This document shows positions 34,122 to 45,368 of a DNA stretch of 64,000 nt, one piece after another (the stretch's first letter is position 1; every line of letters begins with the position of its first letter). The notes under the pieces were generated by a model. The model was not told where the DNA came from. It made no database searches and was given only the letters and a program-made list of their open reading frames with translations. A program made the position numbers and the translations under genes. Origin of the DNA: Flavobacteriales bacterium (GTDB taxonomy: Bacteria > Bacteroidota > Bacteroidia > Flavobacteriales_F > PHOS-HE28); assembly GCA_016719225.1 (NCBI GenBank), contig JADKAN010000002.1, positions 62,001 to 126,000 on the forward strand, written 5' to 3'.

Positions 34122-35051
34122 TCAGGCAATTGACCACTCCGGACCGAAACTCAGCGAAGCGCCCTCGTGCGTTACGCTGAGTTTCGCATTTTGACCCAGC
34201 ACCAGCGCGCGGTTGTCTGCGATGTGCCCAGCGGGGAAACCGAAGCAGACGGGATAGTCGGTCCCTTGCAACGCGCGTGCGATGATCGCCTCGGCATTCT
34301 GGCCGAAAGGGTCCCGTGGGTCTTTGTCGTGCATGTCGGTAACTCCTCCCACCACCAGCCCGGCCAACTTGCTGAACCAGCCGCCCAGCTTCAGGTTCAT
34401 CACCATGCGGTCCAAGTGATAAAGCAGCTCGTCCAGGTCTTCCAGGAAAAGGATCTTCCCGGCCGGGTCCAGGTCCACCGGCGTTCCGCGCAGCGAGATC
34501 AGTACGGAGATGTTGCCGCCGATCAATACCCCTTCCGCCGTGCCTCGACGCATGGGGAATGTGCCAGGCGGAACAGTATAGGAAACCGGCGTTGGCGCGT
34601 TGAAGAGCGCGGCCTTTAAGCTTTCCATACAAACAGGGGTCTTCTCCCTGATGTTGAACGGCATCTGCGCATGCAGGCTGGAAACACCGATGGCGTGGAG
34701 GGCTGAATGCAGAACGGTGACATCGCTGAAACCGATGAGCCATTTGGGGTTTTTGCGCAGCACGGCAAGATCCAAGTACTCCAGCAACTGCACCGTGCCG
34801 TAGCCGCCACGGGCGCACCACACCGCCTTGACGTCATCATTTTCAAGCACGGCTTGAAGGTCCGCCGCGCGTTCCGAGGCGCTTCCGGCCTGTTGGTTGT
34901 CCTTACGGCCGACCCCATCGCCCAAGACCACTTTCAATCCCCAGGATCCGGCCAAGGCAATGCCGTCGCTGAGTTCATCCCGGGAAATGGCACGCGCAGT
35001 GGGAATGATGGCGATGGTGTCGCCCGGGACCAAGGTCTTGGGAATGATCAT
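34122..35051 (-). CDS. LD-carboxypeptidase (peptidase family S66)
   Basis: The 309-residue cytoplasmic serine peptidase releases the terminal D-Ala from murein tetrapeptides during recycling. Catalytic residues are visible: S109 (WLIGFSDVT), E204 (LFLEDLDELL) and H276 (GFPAGHIADN). ARGGYGTVQLLEYLD is the family signature. The upstream sequence is GACCTTCG-CCCC-ATG, a one-base variant of the TAnnTTCG-N4-ATG pattern at other genes here. Confidence 0.93.
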   Translation of the reverse strand: MIIPKTLVPGDTIAIIPTARAISRDELSDGIALAGSWGLKVVLGDGVGRKDNQQAGSASERAADLQAVLENDDVKAVWCARGGYGTVQLLEYLDLAVLRKNPKWLIGFSDVTVLHSALHAIGVSSLHAQMPFNIREKTPVCMESLKAALFNAPTPVSYTVPPGTFPMRRGTAEGVLIGGNISVLISLRGTPVDLDPAGKILFLEDLDELLYHLDRMVMNLKLGGWFSKLAGLVVGGVTDMHDKDPRDPFGQNAEAIIARALQGTDYPVCFGFPAGHIADNRALVLGQNAKLSVTHEGASLSFGPEWSIA

Positions 35052-35378
35052 GGGGCGAAGGTCGCGGTTGAACGTGAACTTGGTTTGAAGAGCGCTCAGC
35101 CGCGAAGTGCATGTTTGCCGTGTTGTTAAAAACAGCCCGGTCGTCAGGGCAAATTCAGCGGCCTACGGCTAAGCGGGATTCCAATTATGAACATTTTAAC
35201 CGGCGGAGGCAACCCTTTTAAAAGGCAAGTGTCTTCAGCAGCCTTTAGGATCGTCAGCTTGGAATATATTCCTGAAAAGAACCTTTCGGATTCCAAGAAG
35301 TTGATCAACTTAGGTCCCCGTTTCGGAAGTTATCCAAGTCCGACCCGTGTGCCCCCAACCCCAGACCAACCCCCCCAC
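35052..35378. other. 327-bp gap between LD-carboxypeptidase and the adhesin pseudogene
   Basis: It holds the divergent upstream regions of both genes. It is AT-richer than its surroundings and contains TTGTTAAAAAC- and CCTTTTAAAAGG-like stretches; CTTTTAAAAG around 35216-35225 is palindromic. An in-frame ATG at 35187 precedes the adhesin start, but no signal peptide follows it. No RNA gene was recognised. Confidence 0.45.
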
Positions 35379-38300
35379 ATGAAAACTTCAAACGTTCGAA
35401 ACTCAAAAACGCCTCGCGTTCCACGCAAATGGGGTTGGGGTAAGGCGGTCCTGCTTGGCGCTGCCTGCGCACTTGTGGGAACCCAGTCCAATGCGTAAAG
35501 CATGGCGAACTACGCTGGGGCGAATTTCGCATCCGCCAGTGGTTCATTTACTCCACTCTCAGGTGGTGTAGCTGTACCTGCACTCTTGGTGGATGACATA
35601 GCATCAGGGCAATTGCCGATCGGCTTTACCTTCTATTACATGGGTACGGCCTATACTCAGGTCAGGGCCGGCTCAGATGGCTATCTGTCCTTAGGCACCA
35701 CCGGAAGTTCCGTCACGAACGCTTTGAGTTCTGGGGTGGCTGTCGAACGACCCGTGATCGCGCCATTTTGGGATGACATGGACGGTCGGGCTACAGGCGC
35801 AGCGGCAAGCTACCTCACGTCGGGTTCTCCTGGTTCTAGGGTGTTCACGTTCGGGTGGTTGAATTGGGCACGGACGGGCGGATCGGCTCCGGTCATGTCT
35901 TTCCAGGCCAAACTGTTCGAGAGTACAGGGGTCATCCAATTCGTCTATCGTTCAGAGATTACAGCGTTATCTGGAGCCACTGTATCCATCGGGCTCAGTG
36001 CGGTCGCCACGGGAAGCGGCAATTTCGTTTCCTTGAATAACGCAGGAACGTCTCCAACGACAAGCACCACGAGCGAAACAACAAGCATCAGCACCAAGCC
36101 CGTAACGGGCCAGAGCTATACGTTCACACCACCACAAGCGGCCGTGACGAACCCCACAGCGCTGACCTTCACGGCTGTTACAGCTGGATCGACCACGGTG
36201 AACTGGACGGATAATTCCACGAATGAGACCAGTTTCAACGTCTTCCGTTCGTCGGATGGAGGCGTCACGTACAGCTAGGCGACAGTAAAAAGCACGACAG
36301 TAGCAGGAACAGGTACGGCTTACAATACGGTGGTCACCGGACTCGCGGCATCTACGAACTATACATATTTGGTGGTCGCGAACTCGGAAGGGGTGCCTAC
36401 TTCGGGTATTACAGGCTCACAAGCCACTTCTGCAACGGCCACTTACACATGGATCGCCACGTCAGGATCCGGGACATGGACCACCGCAGCGAACTGGAGC
36501 CCTACCCGAACCACGCCGGATGTGACCGACCAGTTGCAGTTCACCAACGGTGGCACGCCCACCGCAACGGCCGTTCCCACACAGACGATCGGGCGCCTCA
36601 CGATCAGCGGCAATACGGCTGTTGTTCTCCAAGGCTCTACTACGACCTTCATGATCACCGGTGACGGTACCCCAACGAACGAACTGAGCATTGCCAATGG
36701 CTCAAGCATCCTTGCCAATGGCACAAGCTCCTTGACCTTTGCTTTTTCAGGTGTGGCCCAAGCCAATGTGGCCGGCACCTTGGAGTTCAACAATACCTCG
36801 GTTACCAACACCTTGAACCTGACGAACTGCACGATGACCGTGACCAGCGTGGGAAAACTCGCCGCCGGCACCACGAGTTCCACAAGCCCATGGACCGGTG
36901 TCACCGCGACCACGCTTCAGATGGACGGCACCTATGAGCACAAGTACACTACCACTTCCGGGACGATCCCAACGGCGACCTGGAATTCCGGGTCGACCTG
37001 TTTGGTCAGCGGCTATACCACGAACACAACCAGCCCGAGCGGTGTGGTGCAGACTTTCTCCAATTTCACATGGCAATGCGCCGGTCAAACGGGTAACCTA
37101 AGCTTGGGAGGTACTGTTCCGCTCGCGGTAAATGGCACCTTTACGGTAGCTAATACCAACTTGGGTTCGTTGCGATTAGCGGGAGCCTCCTCACCTACGT
37201 TGCCTGTGAATAATTTTACCCAGACCGGTGGCGTTTTGGAATTGAACAGCGGCGCCGGTTCAACGGTGTTGCAGGTTTCCGGTACATTCAACCAATCGGC
37301 AGGTGTATTGCAGAGTTCTGCCAATGGCGCTGGAACACCCCGGATCGAATTCAATGGCACAAGTGGAACACAGAGCGTGAACTTTTTCAACTTCGCTCCT
37401 CAGGGTGGCGCCACCACCTATCGGGTGATCAATCCTAACGGCATTAACCTGACTGGTACAGGCACGCTCACCACGAGCTTCAACATCAATAACTCCGCTG
37501 GCGTAAGAATCTCTACGACTGCTTCGCCAGCGATAAGCACCGCCCTGAACCTGGTCTATGGTACAACGACCACATTGACCTATGATGCAGCAGGCTCATT
37601 GAACATTGGCGCAGCCGCATTCCCTGCCGCTAACGGGCCAGTGAATTTGGTCCTGAATGTGGGAACAGGCAATACGGCCACGCTGCCCTTCGCGAGGGCT
37701 ATTTCCGGTGTGTTTACGCTCACCTCTGGCAAGCTGAACACGTCCGGTCTGCTTACTCTGAATAATACGGCCGTAGGCGCCGTATCGGGCGGGTCCGCGA
37801 CAGCGCATGTCAATGGTCCTTTGGCACGGACGCTCCCCGCAAGTTTGGTGAGCGGTTCGACGTATGTTTTCCCGATCGGCAAGGGCACCAATAATTTCTT
37901 TGAGCTGGTGAACCCCACGACCAACGCCGGCGGTACGGTAGTTGTACAGGCGGAGGTGTTCGATGCGAATTCCGGTGGCACGGCCGGCGCGAACATGGGT
38001 GCTTTGAATACTGATCGTTTCTGGGCTGCTTCCATCACCTCGGCTATTGGGAACTTCACAAATTCAAACCTTCGTTTGAGGGATCCCTCGGTGACGTCCC
38101 TCAGCGCGATCGCAGCGAGCACCACGCAGGGTGGCAGCTATGATCTTCAAGGTGGAACCTCCCCGACCATAGTGGCCGGTACCAGTGTTACCACCATCGC
38201 ACCGGCGGTCACTGCGCTTCCTGGTTTCCTTGTCATTGGCACAAAGGCGATCTCCATGTCGTACGTATCGAGCACCACCACGCAGTCCGTGGTGACTCCG

Positions 38301-41300
38301 GTGTTCGTGAACACAACGAACAACCAAGTCATCGGCCTTTAGGTGGCACCGTAGGTAATGCCAGTCCTCTTTCGTTGACCTCGTTAACGTTCAATACCAA
38401 TGGAACAACGACCCCTGCAACGGATATAACCAATGCCAAGGTGTGGTACACGGGAACGTCGAGCACCTTCGCTACAACCACACAATTCGGCAGCACGGTC
38501 GCAACACCCAGCGGTTCACACATCGTAGCCGGTTCGCAGGTACTTGCAGAAGGCACGAACTATTTCTGGTTGACCTACGATGTGCCGAACTCGGCAAAGG
38601 TGAACAATTTGGTGGACGCTGAATGCACCTCCGTTAATGTGGGTGGCGCTCAAGCACCATCCGTTACGGCCCCGGCCGGTACGCGCATCATCAAGGCACA
38701 GCTTAACGGGGTGTATACCATCGGCGCAAGTCAGGTCGCTCCGAACTACACGCTGCTTTCCAGTGCGCTGAGCGACTTGAATACCTACGGTGCCAACGGT
38801 CCGGTCACCTTCCAGTTGGCGACAGATTATGCTTCCGGTGGCGAAACTTTCCCCTTGGTCGTGAGCGCCTACCCAGGCAATAGCGTGACGAACACGCTGC
38901 TTATCAAGCCGGCCGCTACGGTCACAGCAGCGATCACGGGATCGAACAGTTCAAGCATCATTCGCCTGAACGGAGCGGATTACGTGACCATCGACGGCTC
39001 GAACGCAGGCACCTCTTCCCGAAATCTGACGATCACCAACACGAATGGCGGGACATCCTCCGCCATTGTTTGGTTGCAATCGAACGGTGCCGATGGGGCC
39101 ACCAACAATACTTTCAAGAACCTCAACCTGGTCGGCACCACAGTGACCGCCACGGCGGGTACGTTGATCGCGGTGGGTTCGGGCAGCAGTACGATCTCCG
39201 CCACCAGCTTTGGGACCGGTAACAACAACAACACCTACCAGAACAACAACATCACGAAGACTTCCTATGGGGTCTATTCGGGTGGTGCCAGCGCTGGAAA
39301 CAAGAACACCGGAACGGTCATCACCCAGAACGTGATGAACGCCGCATCCCCTAACAACATCACCATTGGCGGGATCCTCGTGAATTTTGACAACGGGGTA
39401 CAGGTCACGCAGAACGATATCAGTGTATTGCGCCATGACGGTACCACAGGCACCACCGGCACCACCTTCGGGATCGCGATCGGTGTCGTACCGAACAACA
39501 GTGTTACCACGTTCACCGGTAACGATGTAACGGGAAGTACCGTGACCCGGAACAAGATCAATGGGGTCACCCAGCTTAACGCCACCGGTTATTCGGCCTT
39601 CGGGATCGTGATCAACGGAGTTACTTCCGGCACGAGCCTGGTCGCCAACAACATGGTCAGCGGGGTTCGTTCGGCCGCGACATCAAGTGATTTCTCCGCA
39701 GGCATCGTTGCAGGGGGAGGTGTGGGATCGACCACGCAGGTCTACTATAATTCCGTGTCCATGACGGGTTCACGAGGTGCTGCCACGTTCCCCTCCTACG
39801 CCTTGGCGATCGGTGGGTCGAACCCCACGGTTGACGTGAGGAACAACATCCTTTATAACACCCAGACGAGTTCGTCCACGGCTAAGAGTTATGCGATCGG
39901 TCTGGCGTACCCCTCGCCCTACACGAACTTGACCTCCGATCAGAACGACCTCTTCACGAGCGGTGCGCAGGCGGCATTCGGGCAAACCGGAGGTTTGGGC
40001 ACCACTGGCACGGATCGTACGACCATTGCATTGTGGAGGACCGAAACCGGAAAGGATGCTGCATCGATCTCCAATGATCCATTGTTCGTCTCCACCACTG
40101 ATCTGCATATCACCAGCACAAGCCCATGTTACAATACCGGAACGGCTGTTGGTGGAACAACGGTCGACTTTGACGGCGACACGCGTCCGCAGGGACCAGC
40201 CTATGACATAGGTGCCGATGAAGACCTGGTACTGTGTTCCGCGCCAGTTGCAACGGCTGGTGGTCCGCAAACGATCTGCGCGTTAGGCACCACCACCGGA
40301 CTTGGTGGTAACGCTGCCGGCTCAGGTACCGGCACGTGGAGCGTGTTCAGTGGTGGTACGGGGACTTTCAGCGGTCTGAACGATCCAAATGCATCATTCT
40401 CGCCTTCCTCAGGTACTTCTCTTGTGCTGCGTTGGACGATCACGGAAACCGGATGCCCCACCACGTTCGCGTCGGTGACCATCACCGTTGTTCCTGCGGC
40501 CACGGCCAATGCGAACGGACCATACAATGTGTGCGGTGCTACAGCAGTGGCCATCTCGGCCACGGCAGGCGGTGCAGGCACATGGAGTGGTGGAGCAGGC
40601 AGCTTCGCCTCGGCTACCAGCGCCAGCACGACCTATACCCCGACGAACGGTGAAGTGGGATCGGCAGTGACTATCACGTGGACCACCACCGGAACGTCGC
40701 CTTGCCCGGACGTACCGAGCAATGCCTCAGTGAACGTGAACACTCCGGCCACGGCCAATGCGAACGGACCATACAGTGTGTGCGGTGCTACAGCAGTGGC
40801 CATCTCGGCCACGGCAAGCGGTGCAGGCACATGGAGTGGTGGAGCAGGCAGCTTCGCCTCGGCTACCAGCGCCAGCACGACCTACACCCCGACGAACGGT
40901 GAAGTGGGATCGGCAGTGACCATCACGTGGACCACCACCGGAACGTCGCCTTGCCCGGACGTACCGAGCAATGCCTCAGTGAACGTGAACACTCCGGCCA
41001 CGGCCAATGCGAACGGACCATACAGTGTGTGCGGTGCTACAGCAGTGGCCATCTCGGCCACGGCAAGCGGTGCAGGCACATGGAGTGGTGGAGCAGGCAG
41101 CTTCGCCTCGGCTACCAGCGCCAGCACGACCTACACCCCGACGAACGGTGAAGTGGGATCGGCATTGACCATCACGTGGACCACCACCGGAACGTCGCCT
41201 TGCCCGGACGTACCGAGCAATGCCTCAGTGATCGTGAACACTCCGGCCACGGCCAACGCGAACGGACCATACGCCGCGTGCGGTTCTACAGCAGTGGCCA

Positions 41301-42058
41301 TCTCGGCCACGGCAAGCGGTGCAGGCACATGGAGTGGTGGAGCAGGCAGCTTCGCCTCGGCTACCAGCGCCAGCACGATGTACACACCGACGATCGGTGA
41401 AGTGGGATCGGCAGTGACCCTCACATGGACCACCACCGGAACGTCGCCTTGCCCGGATGTACCGAGCAATGCCTCAGTGAATGTGATCGCCCCGCCGAAC
41501 GCTGGCACCGACGGTTCAATTATCGTCTGCAATGGTGCTGCGCCCTTCAGCCTATTTGCCCTGCTTGGTGGCAATCCCCAGACCGGTGGCGCATGGAGCG
41601 GCCCCAGCCCGGTATCGGGTGACACGTATGCCGCTTCAACCATGGACCCGGGTACGTACACGTACACGGTTAATGCCATTGCGCCATGTACGGGCAATGC
41701 TACGGCGACAGTATCGGTTAGTGAGAGTGGTAACGCGGTGGTGCTGCGCATCAACACCGATGCCAACGCGAGCCAGATCAGTTGGGAGATCAAGGACGCT
41801 GCCGATGCAACTGTGGCTTCCGGAAGTCCGGTCGGCAACAACACCCAAGTGGATCAAACACTCTGCCTGAGCAATGCCAACGGTTCCTGCTACACGCTGA
41901 AACTGACGGACAGCTTCGGTGACGGCATCATCGGCGGTGGTTGGGAATTACGCACCGCGGACGGCAAGACGATCCTGAAGGACAGCTTCAGCGGAGGTGC
42001 TGTATCCGGCCTTGGAACGGTTCCGGTTGCAACATGCCGAAGGCCCTCCTCCATCTGA
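35379..42058 (+). pseudogene. Giant surface adhesin, broken by three stops and a frameshift
   Basis: The signal peptide (from 35379, ending GTQSNA) is followed in frame by TAA (35496-35498) and then a NIDO-like domain. A fibronectin type III domain is split by TAG (36276-36278) in the same frame. A further TAG at 38340-38342, plus a one-base frame change near 38348, splits a BNR-associated N-terminal domain (TTTQSVVTPVFVNTTNNQVIGL... TVGNASPLSLTSLTFNTNG). Downstream come a parallel beta-helix-like region and four tandem Ig-like units, and then a propeptide-like end (LTDSFGDGIIGGGW). The expected T9SS sorting domain is missing; the frame ends next to a LytTR fragment. Each stop is one C-to-T change from a Gln codon. 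Confidence 0.8.
40502..41497 (+). repeat. Four tandem 249-bp Ig-like coding repeats
   Basis: Units begin near 40502, 40751, 41000 and 41249, each encoding 83 residues (ANANGPY--CGATAVAISA..TWSGGAGSF..NGEVGSAVTITW..PCPDVPSNASV). Units 2 and 3 are almost identical at DNA level; unit 4 is the most diverged. This points to recent duplication or gene conversion and is also a place where assembly may collapse or expand copies. Confidence 0.92.
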
Positions 42059-42419
42059 CGTCCAAAAGCAGTTCATCCGCAATTTGGAACAGGAGGAGGA
42101 AAAATCATTGAAGCTTACGCTCACCCAAGGTGATCGCAGCTATTTCGTTCCACCGGAGGATGTTGGCCATTGCAGGTCACAAGGCAATTACACCGAGCTG
42201 CACTTGTCCGATGGACGCCGGTTCATCAGTGCACGTACACTGAAGGAATACGAGGAAATGCTTGAACCGTGGGGCTTTCTACGCGTTCACCGCAATTCCT
42301 TGGTGAACTGTTCGGCGATCTCCCATTTCAAGGACGATCACCTCGTGATGGCCGATGGTAACCTGCTCAAAGTAAGCCGCCGCAAGCGCGGTGATGTGCT
42401 CAAAGCCTTGAGGCACTGA
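42039..42419 (+). pseudogene. LytTR DNA-binding domain lacking its receiver domain
   Basis: About 125 codons in a different frame from the adhesin encode a linker (PPPSDVQKQFIRNLEQEEEK) and a complete LytTR domain: GDRSYFVPPEDVGHCRSQGNYTELHL, RTLKEYEEML, GFLRVHRNSLVN, VSRRKRGDVL. LytTR regulators normally carry an N-terminal receiver or membrane module; here the sequence upstream is adhesin. The only in-frame start that would read the whole of it is a GTG at 41997 inside the adhesin. A deletion joining two genes, or an assembly join, is likely. Translation of the fragment is uncertain. Confidence 0.7.
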
Positions 42420-42583
42420 TCGAACGTCAGGGCGCGGTCTGCACATCTTAGCGAGCCTTCCGCTAAAGTGAAGTGGCAATTAACACTTCCTTCATGTCGA
42501 CGCGGAACGTATACGGTTCTTAGCGCAGTCCCCCTTGTGTGGATGCATCCGGTCCAGCTGTTCTGGATCAGTGCCCCTCGGGA

Positions 42584-43654
42584 CTAACGTTCCTTCCGCT
42601 CTTTCTCCCGCTTCTGGGGCTGTAGCGGGTTCGCCGTCATGTCTTTATAAGCATCGCGGCTCCGGAGGATGTCACAGGCCAGCCAAACGGCGTGGCGGAA
42701 CGAGCCTTCATCGGCGATGCCTTTGCCGGCGATATCCAACGCGGTACCATGGTCCGGGCTGGTGCGCACGATGGGCAACCCGGCCGTGTAATTCACGCCG
42801 TTGCCGAAGCTCAGCGCTTTGAACGGGGCCAAGCCTTGATCGTGGTACATGGCCAGCACGCCATCGAAGTGCTTGTAGGTGCCGCTCCCGAAAAATCCAT
42901 CAGCAGGGTAGGGGCCCATAGTGATGATGCCCTCGTCGTTCAACTTTCGCACGGCCGGAACGATCCGCTCCTTGTCCTCGCTGCCCAAAGTGCCGCCGTC
43001 GCCGGCATGCGGGTTCAAGCCGAGCACGGCGATGCGTGGGGCATTGATCCCGAAATCGCGGATCAAACTTTGGTGCATCAAACGGGCTTTCACCAGTATG
43101 CGTTCGGTGGAAACACCATCGGCCACGTTGCGCAGCGGCACGTGCCCGGTAACGGTGCCCACGCGCAGGTCACCGCTTACCAAAAGCATCAGCACATCGG
43201 GCTCCCCGCCGGCCATGTGCGCCAGGAATTCAGTGTGGCCGGGAAAGGCGAAGCCGGCCATTTCCATGCTGTGCTTATCGATCGGAGCGGTGACCAATGC
43301 GTCGATCTTCCCGGAGGTGAGGTCCTGTGCGGCGGCTTCCAAGCTCTTGATCGCATAAATGGCATCTGCCCCGCTGGGGCTTCCGAGTGCGATGTTCACG
43401 TCCTCTTCCCACACGTGGACCACGTTCAACTTCTTCGGCACGGCATCCTGAGCTTGGGCGATTCCGTGTACCTGCATCTGGTCGAGGCCCGGAATGGTTT
43501 TGCGGTGCAGGCTTACGGCCTTGGCACCGCAATAGAGGATCGGCGTGAGGTCCAGCATCATGCGCGGATCCTCGAAGGTCTTCAGCACCACCTCCAGGCC
43601 GATGCCGTTGAGGTCGCCGCAGCTGATGCCGATACGGATGGATGATGCGTTCAT
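42584..43654 (-). CDS. pdxA: 4-hydroxythreonine-4-phosphate dehydrogenase
   Basis: The 356-residue NAD-dependent enzyme of the DXP-dependent vitamin B6 pathway has RIGISCGDLNGIGLEV at the N-terminus, the metal-site region APIDKHSMEMAGFAFPGHTEFLAH, and AVLGLNPHAGDGGTLG followed by ADGFFGSG and AMYHDQGLAPFK. All are PdxA hallmarks. The ATG at 43654 gives MNASSIRIG; a GTG at 43666 overlaps the pepA stop as GTGA and is an alternative. It is co-oriented with and directly downstream of pepA. Confidence 0.95.
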   Translation of the reverse strand: MNASSIRIGISCGDLNGIGLEVVLKTFEDPRMMLDLTPILYCGAKAVSLHRKTIPGLDQMQVHGIAQAQDAVPKKLNVVHVWEEDVNIALGSPSGADAIYAIKSLEAAAQDLTSGKIDALVTAPIDKHSMEMAGFAFPGHTEFLAHMAGGEPDVLMLLVSGDLRVGTVTGHVPLRNVADGVSTERILVKARLMHQSLIRDFGINAPRIAVLGLNPHAGDGGTLGSEDKERIVPAVRKLNDEGIITMGPYPADGFFGSGTYKHFDGVLAMYHDQGLAPFKALSFGNGVNYTAGLPIVRTSPDHGTALDIAGKGIADEGSFRHAVWLACDILRSRDAYKDMTANPLQPQKREKERKER

Positions 43655-43662
43655 GGTCCCGC

Positions 43663-45099
43663 TCACTTTGCCGTGGCGCGGCGTTTAATGAATTCGTACA
43701 GGAGGCGCACACCCACGGCGGTAGCCCCTTTGGTGCGGTAGTGATCGCGCTTGTCCAGGAAAGCAGGGCCGGCGATGTCCAAATGGATGAATGGCTTGGT
43801 GGTGAAGCGTGCCAGGAATTTCCCGGCGGTGATCTGCCCGGCATATGGTCCGCCGATGTTCTTCAGGTCGGCCACATCGCTTTTCAGTTCTTCATCGTAT
43901 TCATCCCAGAACGGCATGCGTGCCACGCGCTCGAACACATGGTCCGCTGCTGCTTCCAAGCGTTGGAACTGCGCATCAGGCGCAGTACCCATTGTAACTG
44001 TGGCAAAGGTGCCGATAGCGCGTACAGCGGCCCCTGTCAGCGTGGCGATGGTGACGATGGTCTCCGCATCGTAACGCTCGCCGTAGCTCAGCGCATCGGC
44101 CAGGATCAAGCGGCCCTCCGCGTCACTGTTCAGGTTCTCTACGGTGAGCCCGTTGTGCATGCGCATCACATCGCCGGGGGCGAAGGCGATGCCGCCTGGC
44201 CGGTTGTCGGTGGAAGGCACCAGGCCGATCACATGCACGGGCTGCTTGCTTTTCGCTGTTGCTACCAACGCGCCGATCACTGCTGCGGAACCGGCCATGT
44301 CGCACTTCATGGAATCCATGCTGTTAGGCGTTGGCTTCAAGCTGAGGCCGCCCGTATCGTAGGTAACGCCTTTGCCCACCAGCACCACGGGCTTCTTGTT
44401 CACGGCGTTCTTGGGCTTCCATTCCATGATGATGAAGACCGGCGGATCGATACTGCCTTGGTTCACCGCGAGCAGGCCACCCATGCCTTCGGCGACGATC
44501 TGCTTCTTGTCCATCACCTTCACGCTGAAGCCGGCCTCTTTGCCCAAGCGTTGCACTGCTTTGCCGAGCTGAACGGACGTGAGCGATGAATAGGGCTGGT
44601 TCACCAGGTCCCGGGCGCTGCATGCGGCTTGGCACGTATCGGACAATTGCTGCAATGCTGCGGAGGATATCTCTGCGGCCGCCACGGCGATCTTGCCCAA
44701 GGCCTTCGGAATGTCCTTCGTTTTGTGCGCGGTGAACACGTAGCTGCCCAGCACGGCACCTTCAAGGAAAGCCAGCGTTGCTTCGGCATCCTTCTGCAAA
44801 CTGATCACCTGGGCGCTTTCCCGCTTCAAGGCGATGAGTTTCAGGGCCATGGTGTTGCCGGCCATGCGGGCAAGCTCCAACTGCTTGGAACGATTGCCCT
44901 TTTTCACTTGGTGTACCATTACCAACCGACCGCTGATGTCGCACAAGGCGGGCCCATCGCCCTTGAGCTGCTCCAACATGTATTGGCGGTCGTTCCGCTC
45001 CAAGTCGATGTTACGCAGCTCATTGGTATCGGACAAGATCACCAGGGTATCCTTGCCTCCGGCGGGCCGAGTGGACTTTGTGAGCTGTGGAATGGGCAT
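43663..45099 (-). CDS. pepA: Leucyl aminopeptidase family (M17) protein
   Basis: The 478-residue cytosolic dinuclear-metal aminopeptidase conserves the metal and catalytic residues: K243, D248 and K255 in VGKGVTYDTGGLSLKP, D267 in KCDMAGS, and D326, E328 and R330 in NSDAEGRLILADAL. The N-terminal non-catalytic domain is present. A -7 element TATCTTCG lies at 45122-45129, 22 bases before the ATG. The gene overlaps or abuts pdxA, with which it shares a transcript. Confidence 0.94.
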   Translation of the reverse strand: MPIPQLTKSTRPAGGKDTLVILSDTNELRNIDLERNDRQYMLEQLKGDGPALCDISGRLVMVHQVKKGNRSKQLELARMAGNTMALKLIALKRESAQVISLQKDAEATLAFLEGAVLGSYVFTAHKTKDIPKALGKIAVAAAEISSAALQQLSDTCQAACSARDLVNQPYSSLTSVQLGKAVQRLGKEAGFSVKVMDKKQIVAEGMGGLLAVNQGSIDPPVFIIMEWKPKNAVNKKPVVLVGKGVTYDTGGLSLKPTPNSMDSMKCDMAGSAAVIGALVATAKSKQPVHVIGLVPSTDNRPGGIAFAPGDVMRMHNGLTVENLNSDAEGRLILADALSYGERYDAETIVTIATLTGAAVRAIGTFATVTMGTAPDAQFQRLEAAADHVFERVARMPFWDEYDEELKSDVADLKNIGGPYAGQITAGKFLARFTTKPFIHLDIAGPAFLDKRDHYRTKGATAVGVRLLYEFIKRRATAK

Positions 45100-45121
45100 G
45101 AAGGTGTTGTTTATCGGTGGC

Positions 45122-45129
45122 CGAAGATA
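45122..45129 (-). promoter_or_regulatory. -7-like element TATCTTCG of pepA-pdxA
   Basis: It matches TAnnTTCG on the minus strand, 22 bases before the pepA start. No TTG box was found at standard distance. Confidence 0.38.
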
Positions 45130-45368
45130 GCGGGGACGGGGAAGAGCGCCTTAGCGGTTCCTGACACAACGCCCGTTACCGCTGTGGACCGTTCTGTTCC
45201 ATCCGGTAAGTGCACCGGCGAAGGGGCCATATTCCGAAGCGGGGGAGCCCACTTCCTCACCTAACGTGATTTTTTCACCTTGATCACACGAACGGTACGG
45301 CTGGATCCTACATCGGTAAGCCGGAAAGTCAACCCGTGGCACGGAATTCCCGTACTTTGTATGCCCCC

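Noticed and set aside
35496..38342. Recoding of TAA/TAG as glutamine in this organism
   Set aside because: Normal genes in the same window end in TAG or TAA (nuoA, accB, the 120-residue gene after sdhB, rpmF), and an indel accompanies the third stop, so gene decay is simpler.
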